Source of the DNA: Candidimonas sp. SYP-B2681
Lineage (GTDB): Bacteria; Pseudomonadota; Gammaproteobacteria; Burkholderiales; Burkholderiaceae_B
Assembly (NCBI RefSeq): GCF_003971065.1
Contig: NZ_RYDV01000001.1
Location: 682,001-746,000, forward strand
DNA length: 64,000 nt
Direction of reading: 5' to 3'
This document shows positions 18,460-27,826 of the stretch, piece by piece (within the stretch, counting starts at the first letter, position 1; every line of letters begins with the position of its first letter). The notes beneath the pieces are model-generated. The model saw only the letters and a list, made by a program, of their open reading frames with translations, was not told the DNA's origin and made no database searches. Position numbers and translations under genes: made by a program.

Positions 18460-19137
18460 ATGCGTGTTCTGATCATAGAGGATGACCCGAGGACTGCCGA
18501 TTACGTGCGTAAAGGGCTGCACGAGGCCGGGCATACGGTCGATCACGCAGCGCAAGTAGTAGAGGGCGAATTTCTCGCCACGAGTGAATCGTTTGACGTA
18601 ATCGTGGTGGACCGTATGCTCGGTGCTGCGGACGGGCTCGAGCTCTTGGACCGCCTGCGTGCCCGGGGCGTTGTGACGCCCGTACTCATTCTCAGTGCGC
18701 TGGGGAAGGTTGATGATCGCATCATTGGATTGCAGCGCGGTGCTGACGACTATCTGGCCAAGCCGTTCGTCTTCGCCGAACTCAATGCGCGCGTCGAAGC
18801 ACTTGGTCGTCGCAGTGCGACACCGGTCTGGGCCAAGGTGCTGCGGGTCGACGACCTCGAGTTAGATCTATCCCGGCGACGCGTGACCCGCGCTGGCCGT
18901 CCGCTCGAAATTCAACCCCGAGAATTTCGTTTGCTCGAGTATCTGATGCGCCACTGCGATCAGGTGGTCACTCGCACGATGCTCCTGGAGAACGTTTGGG
19001 ACTATCATTTCGACCCCCAGACCAACGTGATTGATGTACACGTGAGTCGCTTGCGTCAAAAGATAGACCATAGCTTCGCTCGACCGCTCATCCATACGGT
19101 GCGTGGCGCGGGATACATGCTAAGTGCGCATCCCTAG
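18460..19137 (+). CDS. OmpR/PhoB-family response regulator
   Basis: 225 residues. The receiver domain has the acidic pair at 8-9, phosphoacceptor Asp51 (VVDRML) and the conserved Lys in the LAKPF turn. A linker leads to a winged-helix DNA-binding domain with VTRAGRPLEIQPREFRLLEYL, 'VVTRTMLLENVWDY', 'VDVHVSRLRQKID' and IHTVRGAGYML. The ATG at 18460 begins MRVLIIEDD, the normal start of the family; a frame 12 codons longer exists. It overlaps the kinase gene by 14 bp and diverges from the parvulin operon 290 bp away, which is a plausible target. Confidence 0.93.
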   Translation: MRVLIIEDDPRTADYVRKGLHEAGHTVDHAAQVVEGEFLATSESFDVIVVDRMLGAADGLELLDRLRARGVVTPVLILSALGKVDDRIIGLQRGADDYLAKPFVFAELNARVEALGRRSATPVWAKVLRVDDLELDLSRRRVTRAGRPLEIQPREFRLLEYLMRHCDQVVTRTMLLENVWDYHFDPQTNVIDVHVSRLRQKIDHSFARPLIHTVRGAGYMLSAHP

Positions 19138-20569
19138 GCTGCTTCGGACCTCTATCGTCCGCTTCGCGGCGTCTTACACGATCGTCTTCTGCATCTCGGC
19201 CGCGCTACTGCTGGGATTTATCTATAACGCGACAGTGCGTGCCATCGACGCGGAAATTGATACTGCGCTCGAAACGGAAATGGCGATCCTCATCGAAGTG
19301 AGCTCGCGGTCGGGCTTGGAGGCGCTGATTGACCTCGTCCGCGAACGTAGCGCCGATCCGACCAGGGCTGACAACGCCTATTTGCTTGTCGATGCGGCGC
19401 TTCAACCTGTCGCCGGCAATCTGGCCCAGTGGCCCGTTTCGGGCACGCGCCGTTCTGGCCCCTTGTATTTTGAGGTTCAGCGGCAGGAAGAGGGCGTGCT
19501 CTTTTCACGTCTCTATCGCGCCCTCACGGTCACACTGCCCGGCTCCGGTCAGCTGCTCGTCGCCCACGACGTACATCGCCGCGTGGGCATTCAGCAGCTC
19601 ATTTCAAAAGCCTTGGCCTGGGGACTGGCCGCAACCTTAGCGTTGGGCGTGGTGGGCGGCATGTTAAGCGGCCGCGCTTTGTTGCGGCGTCTGGGGACGA
19701 TCGCCGACACGTCGGCGCGGATCATGGACGGGAATCTCGCCGACCGCATCCCCGTAAGCGGGCAAAGTGATGAGCTGGATCGTTTGGCGGTCCAGCTAAA
19801 CCGCATGCTCGAGCGCATAGAGCACTTGGTCGAAGGAATGCGTAGCGTCAGCGACAACGTTGCCCATGACCTGCGAGCCCCGCTTACCCGCCTGTATGGC
19901 GGGATAGAGACTGCTCTGTTGGGACAGCCTGAGTTGTCGAGCTACCGTAGCGCGCTCGAGCAGGCCCTTTTCGAGACGGATCGTGTGCTGCGTGCGTTCA
20001 ATGCGGTGATGAGTGTCGCCCAGGCCCGCTCCGGGGTACTGCGCAGTCAAATGCGGCCACTAGACCTGATCGAAGTGGTGGCGGATGCCGTCGATCTCTA
20101 CGAGCCATCGATAGAAGAACGGGGCCTCGTCCTAGATTTGGCATTTCCGCCCGGCCCGGCGCCGATCCTGGGCCATCGTCAGCTGCTTGCTCAGGCCGTT
20201 GTAAACCTGTTGGACAATGCAGTCAAGTTTACTCCGAGCGGCGGCGTATTGCGGGTGAGTGTGACCCGGAGCGATAGCGAGGCCGGGGTCTGCGTCGCTG
20301 ACACGGGGCCCGGCATCCCCCGCGAGTTGCGCCAGCGGGTGCTTGCACCCTTTGTCCGAGGCAATGACTGCGACGGGGTGCCCGGCAGCGGCCTGGGACT
20401 GAGCCTGGTCGCTGCGGTCGCACAGTTGCACCAAGCAAGCCTTGTCCTCGAAGACAATGCCCCGGGATTGCGGGTGACGCTATCCATGCGGCTGGCCTCA
20501 GGCCCGCCCCGCGGCTTTCCTACGCGCCGCGGGAGCGTCGGCGATTCCCGAGGATTCACGGCTCAGTGA
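19124..20569 (+). CDS. Sensor histidine kinase
   Basis: 481 residues with a GTG start overlapping the regulator gene, so the pair is translationally coupled. The first membrane segment is at about 14-34, followed by a periplasmic sensor region to about 160, a second membrane segment at about 163-184 and a HAMP domain. The HisKA box is SVSDNVAHDLRAPLTRL with His248. The ATPase domain has VVNLLDNAVKFTP (N box), DTGPGIP (G1) and GSGLGLSLVAAV (G2). The small sensor domain gives no clue to its signal. It is the cognate partner of the 18460 regulator. Confidence 0.93.
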   Translation: MRIPRLLRTSIVRFAASYTIVFCISAALLLGFIYNATVRAIDAEIDTALETEMAILIEVSSRSGLEALIDLVRERSADPTRADNAYLLVDAALQPVAGNLAQWPVSGTRRSGPLYFEVQRQEEGVLFSRLYRALTVTLPGSGQLLVAHDVHRRVGIQQLISKALAWGLAATLALGVVGGMLSGRALLRRLGTIADTSARIMDGNLADRIPVSGQSDELDRLAVQLNRMLERIEHLVEGMRSVSDNVAHDLRAPLTRLYGGIETALLGQPELSSYRSALEQALFETDRVLRAFNAVMSVAQARSGVLRSQMRPLDLIEVVADAVDLYEPSIEERGLVLDLAFPPGPAPILGHRQLLAQAVVNLLDNAVKFTPSGGVLRVSVTRSDSEAGVCVADTGPGIPRELRQRVLAPFVRGNDCDGVPGSGLGLSLVAAVAQLHQASLVLEDNAPGLRVTLSMRLASGPPRGFPTRRGSVGDSRGFTAQ

Positions 20570-20862
20570 GCCTTGTTCATAGCTTTCACTCCCAAGTCAT
20601 TAAGGGCAGTGTGCAGCTTTGCTGTACCCTCGGCGAATTTTCCCTCGGCGCAAAGCATTTTCCCTTCGGAGTAAGCGGTTTGGGACTCCTTAAACTTCTC
20701 CGCCTTGGCGTGCGTCTTGGCGGCATTCTGGTACTGGGTTTCAAGCGATTGACAAGTTGAGGCGGTAGGCATACTGGTTTTGGCCGTCTTATCGGCGGCG
20801 AATGCCGAGTGGGCCGCGAGCATCGTCAGCGCGGTGGCAATAGCGGTAAGCGTCTTGGTCAT
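20563..20862 (-). CDS. Small periplasmic protein, unknown function
   Basis: 99 residues with a signal peptide ending SAFAAD. The mature part is helical and Lys/Ala-rich with two Cys residues (STCQSLE and KMLCAEG) that could form a disulfide. AAGGAA precedes the ATG. The 3' end overlaps the kinase 3' end by 7 bp on the opposite strand. The pattern resembles small exported proteins regulated with metal or stress two-component systems, but no family is recognised. Confidence 0.7.
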   Translation of the reverse strand: MTKTLTAIATALTMLAAHSAFAADKTAKTSMPTASTCQSLETQYQNAAKTHAKAEKFKESQTAYSEGKMLCAEGKFAEGTAKLHTALNDLGVKAMNKAH

Positions 20863-21193
20863 GGCAGATTTCCTTTGACTTTCGTGATTAGATGCCTCGG
20901 ATCTTCGACCCCTCGCATCTACCTACCACTCTAGAGCGTGCCCAATGTACAGAAGGTTTCCGATTCATTACGGATTTTTAATGTCACGCTTTGTGGGCGG
21001 GCTAAAGTGTCTACCGGCGCCTTGGATCTAGCTGATTTTATAGCTATCACGTCGTCTTTCGTCCGATATAAGGGCTAATTGATAGCCGCCGGCCACTCAC
21101 GTTCAACAGCATTGAACTTTGATCTTGAAATGATGCATTAAGCAAGTTCTCTGCGTATGATATTGTCTTATTGATCAAAGATCGAACACTCAC
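20863..21193 (+). other. Intergenic region upstream of kup
   Basis: 331 bp without a gene. Bases from about 21113 to 21153 recur almost unchanged, on the other strand, at about 48176-48216. There they are fused directly to the 3' part of kup. The region should hold promoters for the 20862 gene and for kup. No convincing box stands out. Confidence 0.5.
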
Positions 21194-23074
21194 ATGTCCC
21201 AATCGTCAAAGGACAGCCTAAGATCTCTTACGCTTGCGGCCATTGGCATCGTATACGGGGATATCGGCACAAGCCCCCTATACACCATGAAAGAAGTGTT
21301 CTCAACAGCGCACTCGAATCGCGTTGAGCTAAACGAAGCAAATTTGTTGGGTGTGGTCTCCTTGATTGTCTGGGGCCTGGCGATAATTGTCTCGCTAAAG
21401 TATGTGACGCTGATTCTTCGCGCCAACAATCAAGGTGAAGGCGGGGTCATGGCGCTCATGGCTCTGGCGTTGTCGTCAGTTACCGAAAAATCGCGCTGGC
21501 ACTATCCCTTAATGCTAGTAGGCTTGATCGGTGCCGCGCTGTTTTATGGTGATGGCGTCATCACACCCGCCATTTCCGTCCTTTCGGCAATAGAGGGGCT
21601 CGAAGTGGCGACTCCAGCGCTCAAGCCCTACGTTGTCCCGCTGACCGTAGCGATACTGATAGCCCTCTATGCAGTACAACATAAAGGAACGGCTAGCATC
21701 GGTAAATGGTTTGGTCCGATTGTGCTGGTCTGGTTTCTTGTGCTGGCGGGAATGGGCTTGGTTAATATCGTCCAGAACCCCGCCATTCTTGCCGCGCTTA
21801 ATCCGCTTTATGCTTTGTACTTTTTGATCCACAACAGTTGGGTCGCCTTCTTCGCGCTGGGCGCCATCGTGTTGGCATTCACCGGCGCAGAAGCGCTGTA
21901 TGCGGATATGGGACATTTTGGTAAAAGCCCCATACGTTTAGCGTGGTTTAGCGCCGTGCTTCCCGCGCTCGCTCTTAATTATCTAGGTCAAGGAGCGCTG
22001 CTCTTGTCCCATCCTGAGGCGGTGTCGAATCCCTTTTATCAGCAACTGGGGCCTTGGAGTGTTTATCCCTTGGTCATCATGGCGACCATGGCCACCGTGA
22101 TTGCATCCCAGGCGACCATTTCTGGGACGTTTTCCATGACGCGCCAAGCTATTTCGCTAGGCCTTTTACCGCGCATGCAGGTACTGCACACTTCGGAACG
22201 CGAAAAAGGTCAAATCTACATACCATTTGTTAATTGGCTGCAACTGACTGTTGTCGTGCTGGCGGTGGTGGGCTTCGGATCGTCATCGAAGCTCGCCTCA
22301 GCTTACGGCATAGCGGTGACTGCAACGATGCTCATGACCACCATCATGACTTTCTTTGTGATCCGTTATGGCTGGCGGTACAACCTAATGCTCAGCTTGG
22401 CTGCCACGGGCTTCTTTTTTTCGATAGATATTGCGTTATTCTCGGCCAATATTAGCAAGATAGCTCATGGCGGTTGGTTTCCGATTTTGCTCGGCGTGAT
22501 AATGGTTACCATCTTTTTAACCTGGAGAACGGGACGTGCTTTGGTATACGCCAACATACAGAAGCATCTTGTTCCACTCGACGGATTTTTACGGTCGCTG
22601 TTTATCAGCCCCCCCACTCGCGTGCCGGGAACCGCCGTTTTTTTCCGTCCGAAAGGCGACGGCGTGCCGCATGCAATGCTGCACAACCTGTTGCATAACA
22701 ACGTACTTCACGAGCGCACCATTTTTCTGACGGTTCTAGATGAAGATATTCCTTTTGTGCCGGTCGCGAGCAGAATCGGGGTGGAGCCGCTGGGGAACGA
22801 ATGCTATCAAGTAAATGTGAATTACGGCTTTAAGGACGAGCGCAACCTCCCAGCCGCGCTGGCTTTATGCAAGGATCAGGGGTTAGCGTTTGACATGATG
22901 CGCACGTCATTTTTCATCTCGCGCCAGAATGTGATTCCAACCACTGGAGGAGGTATGGCGGACTGGCGGGAGGCATTCTTCGCCCTGATGTCGCGAAATG
23001 CTCGGGATGCTGCGGATTATTATCAAATCCCGAGCAATCGCGTCATTGAGTTAGGCACACAAGTTGAGATTTAG
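21194..23074 (+). CDS. kup: Potassium uptake protein Kup
   Basis: 626 residues, the normal length of KUP/HAK/KT potassium-proton symporters. The N-terminus has the family signature AAIGIVYGDIGTSPLYTMKE. About twelve membrane segments run to residue 450, with conserved GDGVITPAISVLSA, TGAEALYADMGHFG and FIPFVNWLQL-type motifs (here YIPFVNW). A cytoplasmic C-terminal domain follows. It imports potassium at low affinity. There is no strong Shine-Dalgarno before the ATG. An internally deleted second copy of the gene lies at 47859-48216. Confidence 0.95.
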   Translation: MSQSSKDSLRSLTLAAIGIVYGDIGTSPLYTMKEVFSTAHSNRVELNEANLLGVVSLIVWGLAIIVSLKYVTLILRANNQGEGGVMALMALALSSVTEKSRWHYPLMLVGLIGAALFYGDGVITPAISVLSAIEGLEVATPALKPYVVPLTVAILIALYAVQHKGTASIGKWFGPIVLVWFLVLAGMGLVNIVQNPAILAALNPLYALYFLIHNSWVAFFALGAIVLAFTGAEALYADMGHFGKSPIRLAWFSAVLPALALNYLGQGALLLSHPEAVSNPFYQQLGPWSVYPLVIMATMATVIASQATISGTFSMTRQAISLGLLPRMQVLHTSEREKGQIYIPFVNWLQLTVVVLAVVGFGSSSKLASAYGIAVTATMLMTTIMTFFVIRYGWRYNLMLSLAATGFFFSIDIALFSANISKIAHGGWFPILLGVIMVTIFLTWRTGRALVYANIQKHLVPLDGFLRSLFISPPTRVPGTAVFFRPKGDGVPHAMLHNLLHNNVLHERTIFLTVLDEDIPFVPVASRIGVEPLGNECYQVNVNYGFKDERNLPAALALCKDQGLAFDMMRTSFFISRQNVIPTTGGGMADWREAFFALMSRNARDAADYYQIPSNRVIELGTQVEI

Positions 23075-23402
23075 ACCCTGACTGCTATATAAACATACTG
23101 CTCAGGTCTAAACGGAAATAGCGCTCCTCCTTCCTCCGATTACCTGTACAGCAAAAGCATCAAGGGTTGAACAATGAACTTGTATTTGATTTTTGTGTGT
23201 TTGTCCTTGGAACTCTAGCCGGCACGATCGTCTTTTTCGCGGTCAGGCAGGGCGAAAGGGAACGCGAAGAAGCGGTGCGGCCGACAAACCGAAGACCGTC
23301 CCGGCCTGCACCTGTACCCGCACCATGCCGGGCCACACCACACGCCCACAATCCGCTACCGGTACGACGCGTTCGGTACGCAGCTTGCCCTGGGCATCGA
23401 CG
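23075..23402. other. Intergenic stretch, no gene supported
   Basis: About 330 bp between kup and pcaC. Short ORFs on both strands have no ribosome-binding sites or recognisable families. A GC-rich part around 23290-23400 could be an old coding relic, but I cannot name it. Confidence 0.4.
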
Positions 23403-23801
23403 CTATGCGCCTGGATTCTGTTGTATTGTTGTTTCCGCGAAGATTGTTTGGGCAAGGTGAAAGGCGGAATTCGCCGCTGGCACACCGCAGTAAATGGCGG
23501 TCTGCAGCAGCACTTCTTTCACTTCCTCTTCAGACACCCCGCAGTTTTTAGCCGCGTGCAAATGCAGCGCAAGCTCTTCATTCCGATTCAGCGCAACCAT
23601 CATGGCAATCGTAATCTGGCTGCGAGTCTTGCGCGGCAGGCCGGGGCGGGTCCAGATTTCTCCCCAAGCATAACGGGTGATCAGTTCCTGGAAGTCTGTG
23701 GTCAGCGACGTACGGTTGGTCAGCGACTTGTCGACGTGTTTTGTGCCCAATACTTCGCGCCTGACGGACAAGCCTTGTTCGTAACGATCTTTTTCATTCA
23801 T
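23403..23801 (-). CDS. pcaC: 4-carboxymuconolactone decarboxylase
   Basis: 132 residues, the full length of PcaC. It decarboxylates gamma-carboxymuconolactone to beta-ketoadipate enol-lactone in the protocatechuate branch of the beta-ketoadipate pathway. The AhpD/CMD-fold motif is clear (ELITRYAWGEIWTRPGL, ITIAMMVALNRNEELALHL and EEVKEVLLQTAIYCGVPAAN). GGAG precedes the ATG. It is last of the pcaH-G-B-C series, 56 bp after pcaB. A paralogue lies at 35128-35532. Confidence 0.92.
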   Translation of the reverse strand: MNEKDRYEQGLSVRREVLGTKHVDKSLTNRTSLTTDFQELITRYAWGEIWTRPGLPRKTRSQITIAMMVALNRNEELALHLHAAKNCGVSEEEVKEVLLQTAIYCGVPAANSAFHLAQTIFAETTIQQNPGA

Positions 23802-23857
23802 ATTGGTTCTCCGATTCGACGCCCATCAAAGCGGCGAGCGTATTTATATTTATTAAG

Positions 23858-25225
23858 TTATTGAATCGATGTCCACCTGGCCAGCACGGCATCGACGTAG
23901 GGCCCGGATTGTCCGAGGTAGTTCTGGGGTTCGAGCAGCGCTGCAAGCCTGTCTACGGGCAGATGATCCGTGACGCGCTGATCAGAAGAAAGCACCTGGC
24001 GCAGCGTGCGCCCGGTTTTGACGGCGTCGCGAGACGCCTCTTCTACGAGACTGTGTGCCTCGAGCCGTCCGATCTTGTCACCCAGGGCCAGCATGATGGC
24101 CTCGCCAAGAATGAGGCCGTGCGTCTTGTCCAAGCTGCCCCGCAGGTGCTGTTCATTCACCTCGATGCCCGAAATGATGTCGGCCATGTTGCTGAGGGCG
24201 CCGCCAGCGAGCCGGGCCAGCTCCGGTAAGGCGTCCCATTCGCTTTGCCACCCCCCCAAGGCCCGCTCGTGTTCTTGCACCATGCCGCTCAGGATGGTAG
24301 AGACAAGGTGGGGCGCACGCAGGGACGCTGTCAGTATTGCAGCGCACTTCACCGGATTTCGCTTATGGGGCATGGTCGAAGAGCCTCCCTGGCCGGGCGC
24401 CAATGGCTCTGTTAGTTCTCCGACTTCCGTTTGCATTTGCAGGGAGATGTCGCGCGCTACTTTTCCGAGCGATCCGATCAGAATGCCGAACCAGGCGGCT
24501 ATTTCCGCGACCCGATCGCGTTGGGTATGCCAAGGTATGTCCGGCAGGTTGAGTCCCAGCGTGTTGGCGAGTGTTGCCGCTACAGCGGGCGCTTTGTCGC
24601 CCAAGCTCGCCAGCGTACCGGCCGCGCCGCCGAACTGAAGCACTTCAACCCGCGGTCGCAGCGCTTCCAGGCGTAGGGTATGCCGCATGAGTGTATCCAG
24701 ACACTGAGCGAATTTTAGGCCTTGTGTAATTGGCAGGGCCTGCTGTAGCCAGGTTCGGCCAGCCATTGGTGTGTCGCGATAACGCCGCGCTTGTTCAGCG
24801 AGCGCCCTGCAAAGCCGTTTTAAATCGGGCTGCAGCAAGTTCAGCGCAGACCGCAACTGAAGCACGGTTCCGGTGTCAATGACGTCCTGGCTGGTTGCGC
24901 CCCAATGCACATATTTGGCCGCGTCCGGGTTCAAGGTCTTTACGATCGCGGTCAGTTGCTTGACTAATGGAATAGCAATATTGCCCCCCAGCGCTGCGCC
25001 GGCCCGTATGGTGTGCGCATCGAAGCGTTCCGCCCGGCAGGCGGCCTCGATGGGCTGCACAGCTTCTTGCGGAATTACACCATGGGTCGCACAGCTTCGG
25101 GCGAGGGCGGCCTCTACATCAAGTATCGCCTGCAGCGTGGCCTGAACCGACCACACACCGTTCATGCTTTCGGTGCTCTGGATCAGATCTGTCAGGCGAT
25201 GTAATTCCCCCGGCGTGTTAGCCAT
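23858..25225 (-). CDS. pcaB: 3-carboxy-cis,cis-muconate cycloisomerase
   Basis: 455 residues of the fumarase/aspartase superfamily. It lactonises 3-carboxymuconate, the product of protocatechuate 3,4-dioxygenase, to gamma-carboxymuconolactone. The superfamily signature GGSSTMPHKRNPV is intact, as are VHWGATSQDVIDTGT and AGRTWLQQALPIT. The start at 25225 (MANTPGELHRL) is preferred; the frame is open 15 codons further without a better site. It follows pcaG by 41 bp and precedes pcaC, an order that matches the reaction sequence. Confidence 0.92.
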   Translation of the reverse strand: MANTPGELHRLTDLIQSTESMNGVWSVQATLQAILDVEAALARSCATHGVIPQEAVQPIEAACRAERFDAHTIRAGAALGGNIAIPLVKQLTAIVKTLNPDAAKYVHWGATSQDVIDTGTVLQLRSALNLLQPDLKRLCRALAEQARRYRDTPMAGRTWLQQALPITQGLKFAQCLDTLMRHTLRLEALRPRVEVLQFGGAAGTLASLGDKAPAVAATLANTLGLNLPDIPWHTQRDRVAEIAAWFGILIGSLGKVARDISLQMQTEVGELTEPLAPGQGGSSTMPHKRNPVKCAAILTASLRAPHLVSTILSGMVQEHERALGGWQSEWDALPELARLAGGALSNMADIISGIEVNEQHLRGSLDKTHGLILGEAIMLALGDKIGRLEAHSLVEEASRDAVKTGRTLRQVLSSDQRVTDHLPVDRLAALLEPQNYLGQSGPYVDAVLARWTSIQ

Positions 25226-25266
25226 GTCGTTTTCCGGTGTTGTAGCGTGTTGCGTTTTGCTGCACG

Positions 25267-25857
25267 TCAAAGGTCGAAGAATACGGTTTCTGCGGAACCC
25301 TGCAGATGGATGTCGAAACGATAGGTCGGCTTCGAGATGCCATCGATGCGAGATGCGATTAGGGTCTGACGCCGCGTGACGGGTACCGCTGCCAAAACAG
25401 GGTCAGTAGTATTCAGCGCCTGCTCATCGTCGAAATACAATCGGGTGTAAGCGTGTAGAAGCATGCCCCGCATCATTACGATGACGTCGATATGGGGCGC
25501 TGATACCGCATCGATGCAGCCCGGCTTTATCGTGTCGATAATAAATCTGAGTTCGGGATCCGTGCCGGTGCCCGAGCGTGCAAAACCGGTAAAGCCTGCT
25601 GTCTGCGCCTCTTGTACCGACTGAACGTAGCGGCCCTCTGCATTCGCCTGCAGCGTTTCGATCAACGCGTCACCAACCGCCTGTCCGTTCCCATCGTACA
25701 CATTGCCGACAATCGTGATGTGCTCGCCTATTGCGTCGAAGGCGGCTGCCGCCGGTGTGAACAGGCTGGTCAGTTCATAGTCGTACTGCTGCGGACATAG
25801 TCCGTAGGCGAAAAAGGGGCCTACAGTTTGAGAAGGTGTCTGTCTTAGTTGGCGCAT
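25267..25857 (-). CDS. pcaG: Protocatechuate 3,4-dioxygenase alpha subunit
   Basis: 196 residues, the usual size for the alpha subunit of the intradiol ring-cleaving dioxygenase. It starts RQLRQTPSQTVGPFFAYGL, typical of PcaG, and has the beta-sandwich pattern 'ITIVGNVYDGNGQAVGDALIETLQANAEGRY'. The alpha subunit has no iron site of its own; the active site lies at the interface with PcaH. It starts only 3 bp after pcaH and is surely co-translated with it. Confidence 0.93.
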   Translation of the reverse strand: MRQLRQTPSQTVGPFFAYGLCPQQYDYELTSLFTPAAAAFDAIGEHITIVGNVYDGNGQAVGDALIETLQANAEGRYVQSVQEAQTAGFTGFARSGTGTDPELRFIIDTIKPGCIDAVSAPHIDVIVMMRGMLLHAYTRLYFDDEQALNTTDPVLAAVPVTRRQTLIASRIDGISKPTYRFDIHLQGSAETVFFDL

Positions 25858-25860
25858 GTT

Positions 25861-26571
25861 TCATTCCGTTGGCGTTTGCTTGGGGCCACGCAGCACGATG
25901 TCGAATTCGTAGCCCAGCGCGAAGCCTTCTTCGGTCGCATCGAGCGCGAAGCGTGAAACCAGTAGTTCGCGGGTATGGGCAGGCGTACCCTGGTAAATAG
26001 GATCGTAGGAAAGTAAAGGATCGCCAGGGAAGTACATCTGGGTAACGAGCCGCGATCCGAAATACTCGCCAAATAATGAAAAGTGGATATGGTTCGGCCG
26101 CCACGCGTTGGCGTGGTTTCCCCAAGGATAAGCGCCAGGCTTGATGGTCAGAAAACGATAACGTCCTTCATTGTCAGTGAGGCAGCGGCCTGCACCGAGA
26201 AAATTGGGATCCAGCGGGGCGTCGTGCTGGTCGACTTTATGAACATAACGCCCAGCAGCATTGGCCTGCCATATCTCCACCAGCGTATTGCGCAAGGGCC
26301 TGCCGTTTTCGTCCATTACGCGTCCGGTGACAATGATGCGTTCGCCTATCGGGCTGCCATTCTTGGCCGCATTGCGGGTCAAATCGTAGTCCAGCGCACC
26401 CAGTGCTTCGGCGCCATACACGGGAACGTGGCGGTTCTTCAGTGACTCCTTCAGTGGAATCAGAGGGAGATTCGGGCTTCGCGAGACGGAGGACCGGTAG
26501 TCCGGATACTTATAAGGAGGATGTGCGTCCCAGTCGCGAGGACTTAGAATTATGTCGCTTTCTTGACTCAT
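25861..26571 (-). CDS. pcaH: Protocatechuate 3,4-dioxygenase beta subunit
   Basis: 236 residues carrying the catalytic non-heme Fe(III) site. The expected ligands are visible: Y109 in AAGRYVH, Y148 in PGAYPW, and H161 and H163 in RPNHIHF. The enzyme opens protocatechuate between its two hydroxyls to give 3-carboxy-cis,cis-muconate. The start at 26571 follows AGGGGA and gives the normal length; the frame runs 69 codons further through the promoter region. It is the first gene of the pcaHGBC operon, divergent from pcaQ. Confidence 0.95.
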   Translation of the reverse strand: MSQESDIILSPRDWDAHPPYKYPDYRSSVSRSPNLPLIPLKESLKNRHVPVYGAEALGALDYDLTRNAAKNGSPIGERIIVTGRVMDENGRPLRNTLVEIWQANAAGRYVHKVDQHDAPLDPNFLGAGRCLTDNEGRYRFLTIKPGAYPWGNHANAWRPNHIHFSLFGEYFGSRLVTQMYFPGDPLLSYDPIYQGTPAHTRELLVSRFALDATEEGFALGYEFDIVLRGPKQTPTE

Positions 26572-26621
26572 TTTGCGTCCCCTAAACCAGATATCAGACG
26601 TAGAACTATATAGAAGCATAA

Positions 26622-26662
26622 TAGTTATGGAAAATGATGTTTTATGCTTGGTTCCATAACTA
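26622..26662. promoter_or_regulatory. Inverted repeat between pcaH and pcaQ, likely PcaQ operator
   Basis: A perfect 11-bp inverted repeat, TAGTTATGGAA at 26622-26632 and TTCCATAACTA at 26652-26662, is separated by 19 bp. A second nested pair overlaps it (AGCATAA before the left arm, TTATGCT in the spacer). It lies in the 97-bp gap between divergent pcaH and pcaQ, where LysR regulators usually bind. Its arms resemble the ATAAC half-site reported for PcaQ in rhizobia. Confidence 0.65.
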
Positions 26663-26668
26663 AATATT

Positions 26669-27613
26669 ATGCAATATATATTCGCCGCCGGTCGCCTCAA
26701 GTTACGGCATCTACAGTGCTTTCTGGCGGTATCGCAAACTAAGAGCGTCCAGCGCGCAGCAGATTCGCTGTCAATCACTCAACCAGCGGTGTCGAAAACA
26801 CTCAGCGAACTTGAATCCATTCTCGGATTTCGACTGTTCGAGCGAGGGCGACATGGCGCAGCGCTCACCGAAGAAGGCCTTGCCTTTGCGCCTTATGCAC
26901 AAACCTGTCTGGTGACGCTCAGAGAAGGAATCACCATGCTACGAGAGCGTGGCATGGCCATCCCGGCGAAAGTAGCCATAGGCATATTGCCTACGGTCGC
27001 AGCGGTACTGCTGCCTGTAGCAATCAAGACGTTTCGCGAAACGTCATCCACGACATCCGTGCGAATACTCACGGGTGCGAACAGAGAACTTTTGGAGCTG
27101 CTCAAATCAGGGGAGGCGGATTTCATCGTGGGCAGACTTGCCGAGCCGGAAGCGATGATGGGCTTGAGTTTCGAGCACTTGTACCGCGAACCTCTGGCCG
27201 TAGTTGTACGCGCTGACCATCCGCTTACCCGGGAGGAACGGTTGAGCCCGGCCGCGCTATCTGCGTATCCCCTGGTCGTTCCTCCGCTCGGGACCCTTAT
27301 CCGACAATCCGCCGAAAGTGTCATCACGGCGTTCGGCTTGAAACCGGAAATCGTACGGTTCGAGACAGTCTCAGTGTCCATGGGCAGGGCGCTTGCGCTG
27401 CAAAACGAAGCCGTGTGGTTTGTGCCGTCTAGCGCTGTGGAGGAAGATGTAGCCCGGGGCGTCCTCGAATCGCTGCAGATGCCCTTTGCGGGCACGGATG
27501 AACCCATTGGCCTTATCCGCCGTAACGACGTTGGCCTCAATCCAGTGACCGCCAAATTAATAGACTGTGTACGTAATACTGGATTGGAGAGGGAACGGCT
27601 GCGGACGCAATGA
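26669..27613 (+). CDS. pcaQ: LysR-family activator of the pca operon
   Basis: 314 residues. The N-terminal winged helix (LKLRHLQCFLAVSQTKSVQR, then AADSLSITQPAVSKTLSELE) is highly typical of PcaQ, and the effector domain follows from about residue 95. PcaQ proteins activate pca genes in response to beta-carboxymuconate and related intermediates. The gene diverges from pcaH with an operator-like inverted repeat between them. No Shine-Dalgarno is evident before the ATG at 26669, so expression may be weak or leaderless. Confidence 0.88.
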   Translation: MQYIFAAGRLKLRHLQCFLAVSQTKSVQRAADSLSITQPAVSKTLSELESILGFRLFERGRHGAALTEEGLAFAPYAQTCLVTLREGITMLRERGMAIPAKVAIGILPTVAAVLLPVAIKTFRETSSTTSVRILTGANRELLELLKSGEADFIVGRLAEPEAMMGLSFEHLYREPLAVVVRADHPLTREERLSPAALSAYPLVVPPLGTLIRQSAESVITAFGLKPEIVRFETVSVSMGRALALQNEAVWFVPSSAVEEDVARGVLESLQMPFAGTDEPIGLIRRNDVGLNPVTAKLIDCVRNTGLERERLRTQ

Positions 27614-27826
27614 ATTCCGGCATGGCTACCCCACCAACATAGTGTGAAGAGGGGAGAGCTTCACATGTCGGTTTTTACTGCGAGCCGCGGCTTCCATAAT
27701 TGCCAACATGGCGACAACCATGTTTACCGCAAGGTGCCTAAGCTTAGGCGATGCCGCCGACCCGCCCAGGAATAAAAAGCGGAATAGACAATGCTGTCCA
27801 GCCAGACATAAACTTGCCCCTCCTTT

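Noticed and set aside
23167-23864. Overlapping plus-strand ORFs after kup
   Set aside because: They run antisense into pcaC, have atypical composition and no supported start.
24006-24638. 210-codon plus-strand ORF over pcaB
   Set aside because: Low-complexity Ser/Ala/Arg composition and full overlap with a well-supported gene.
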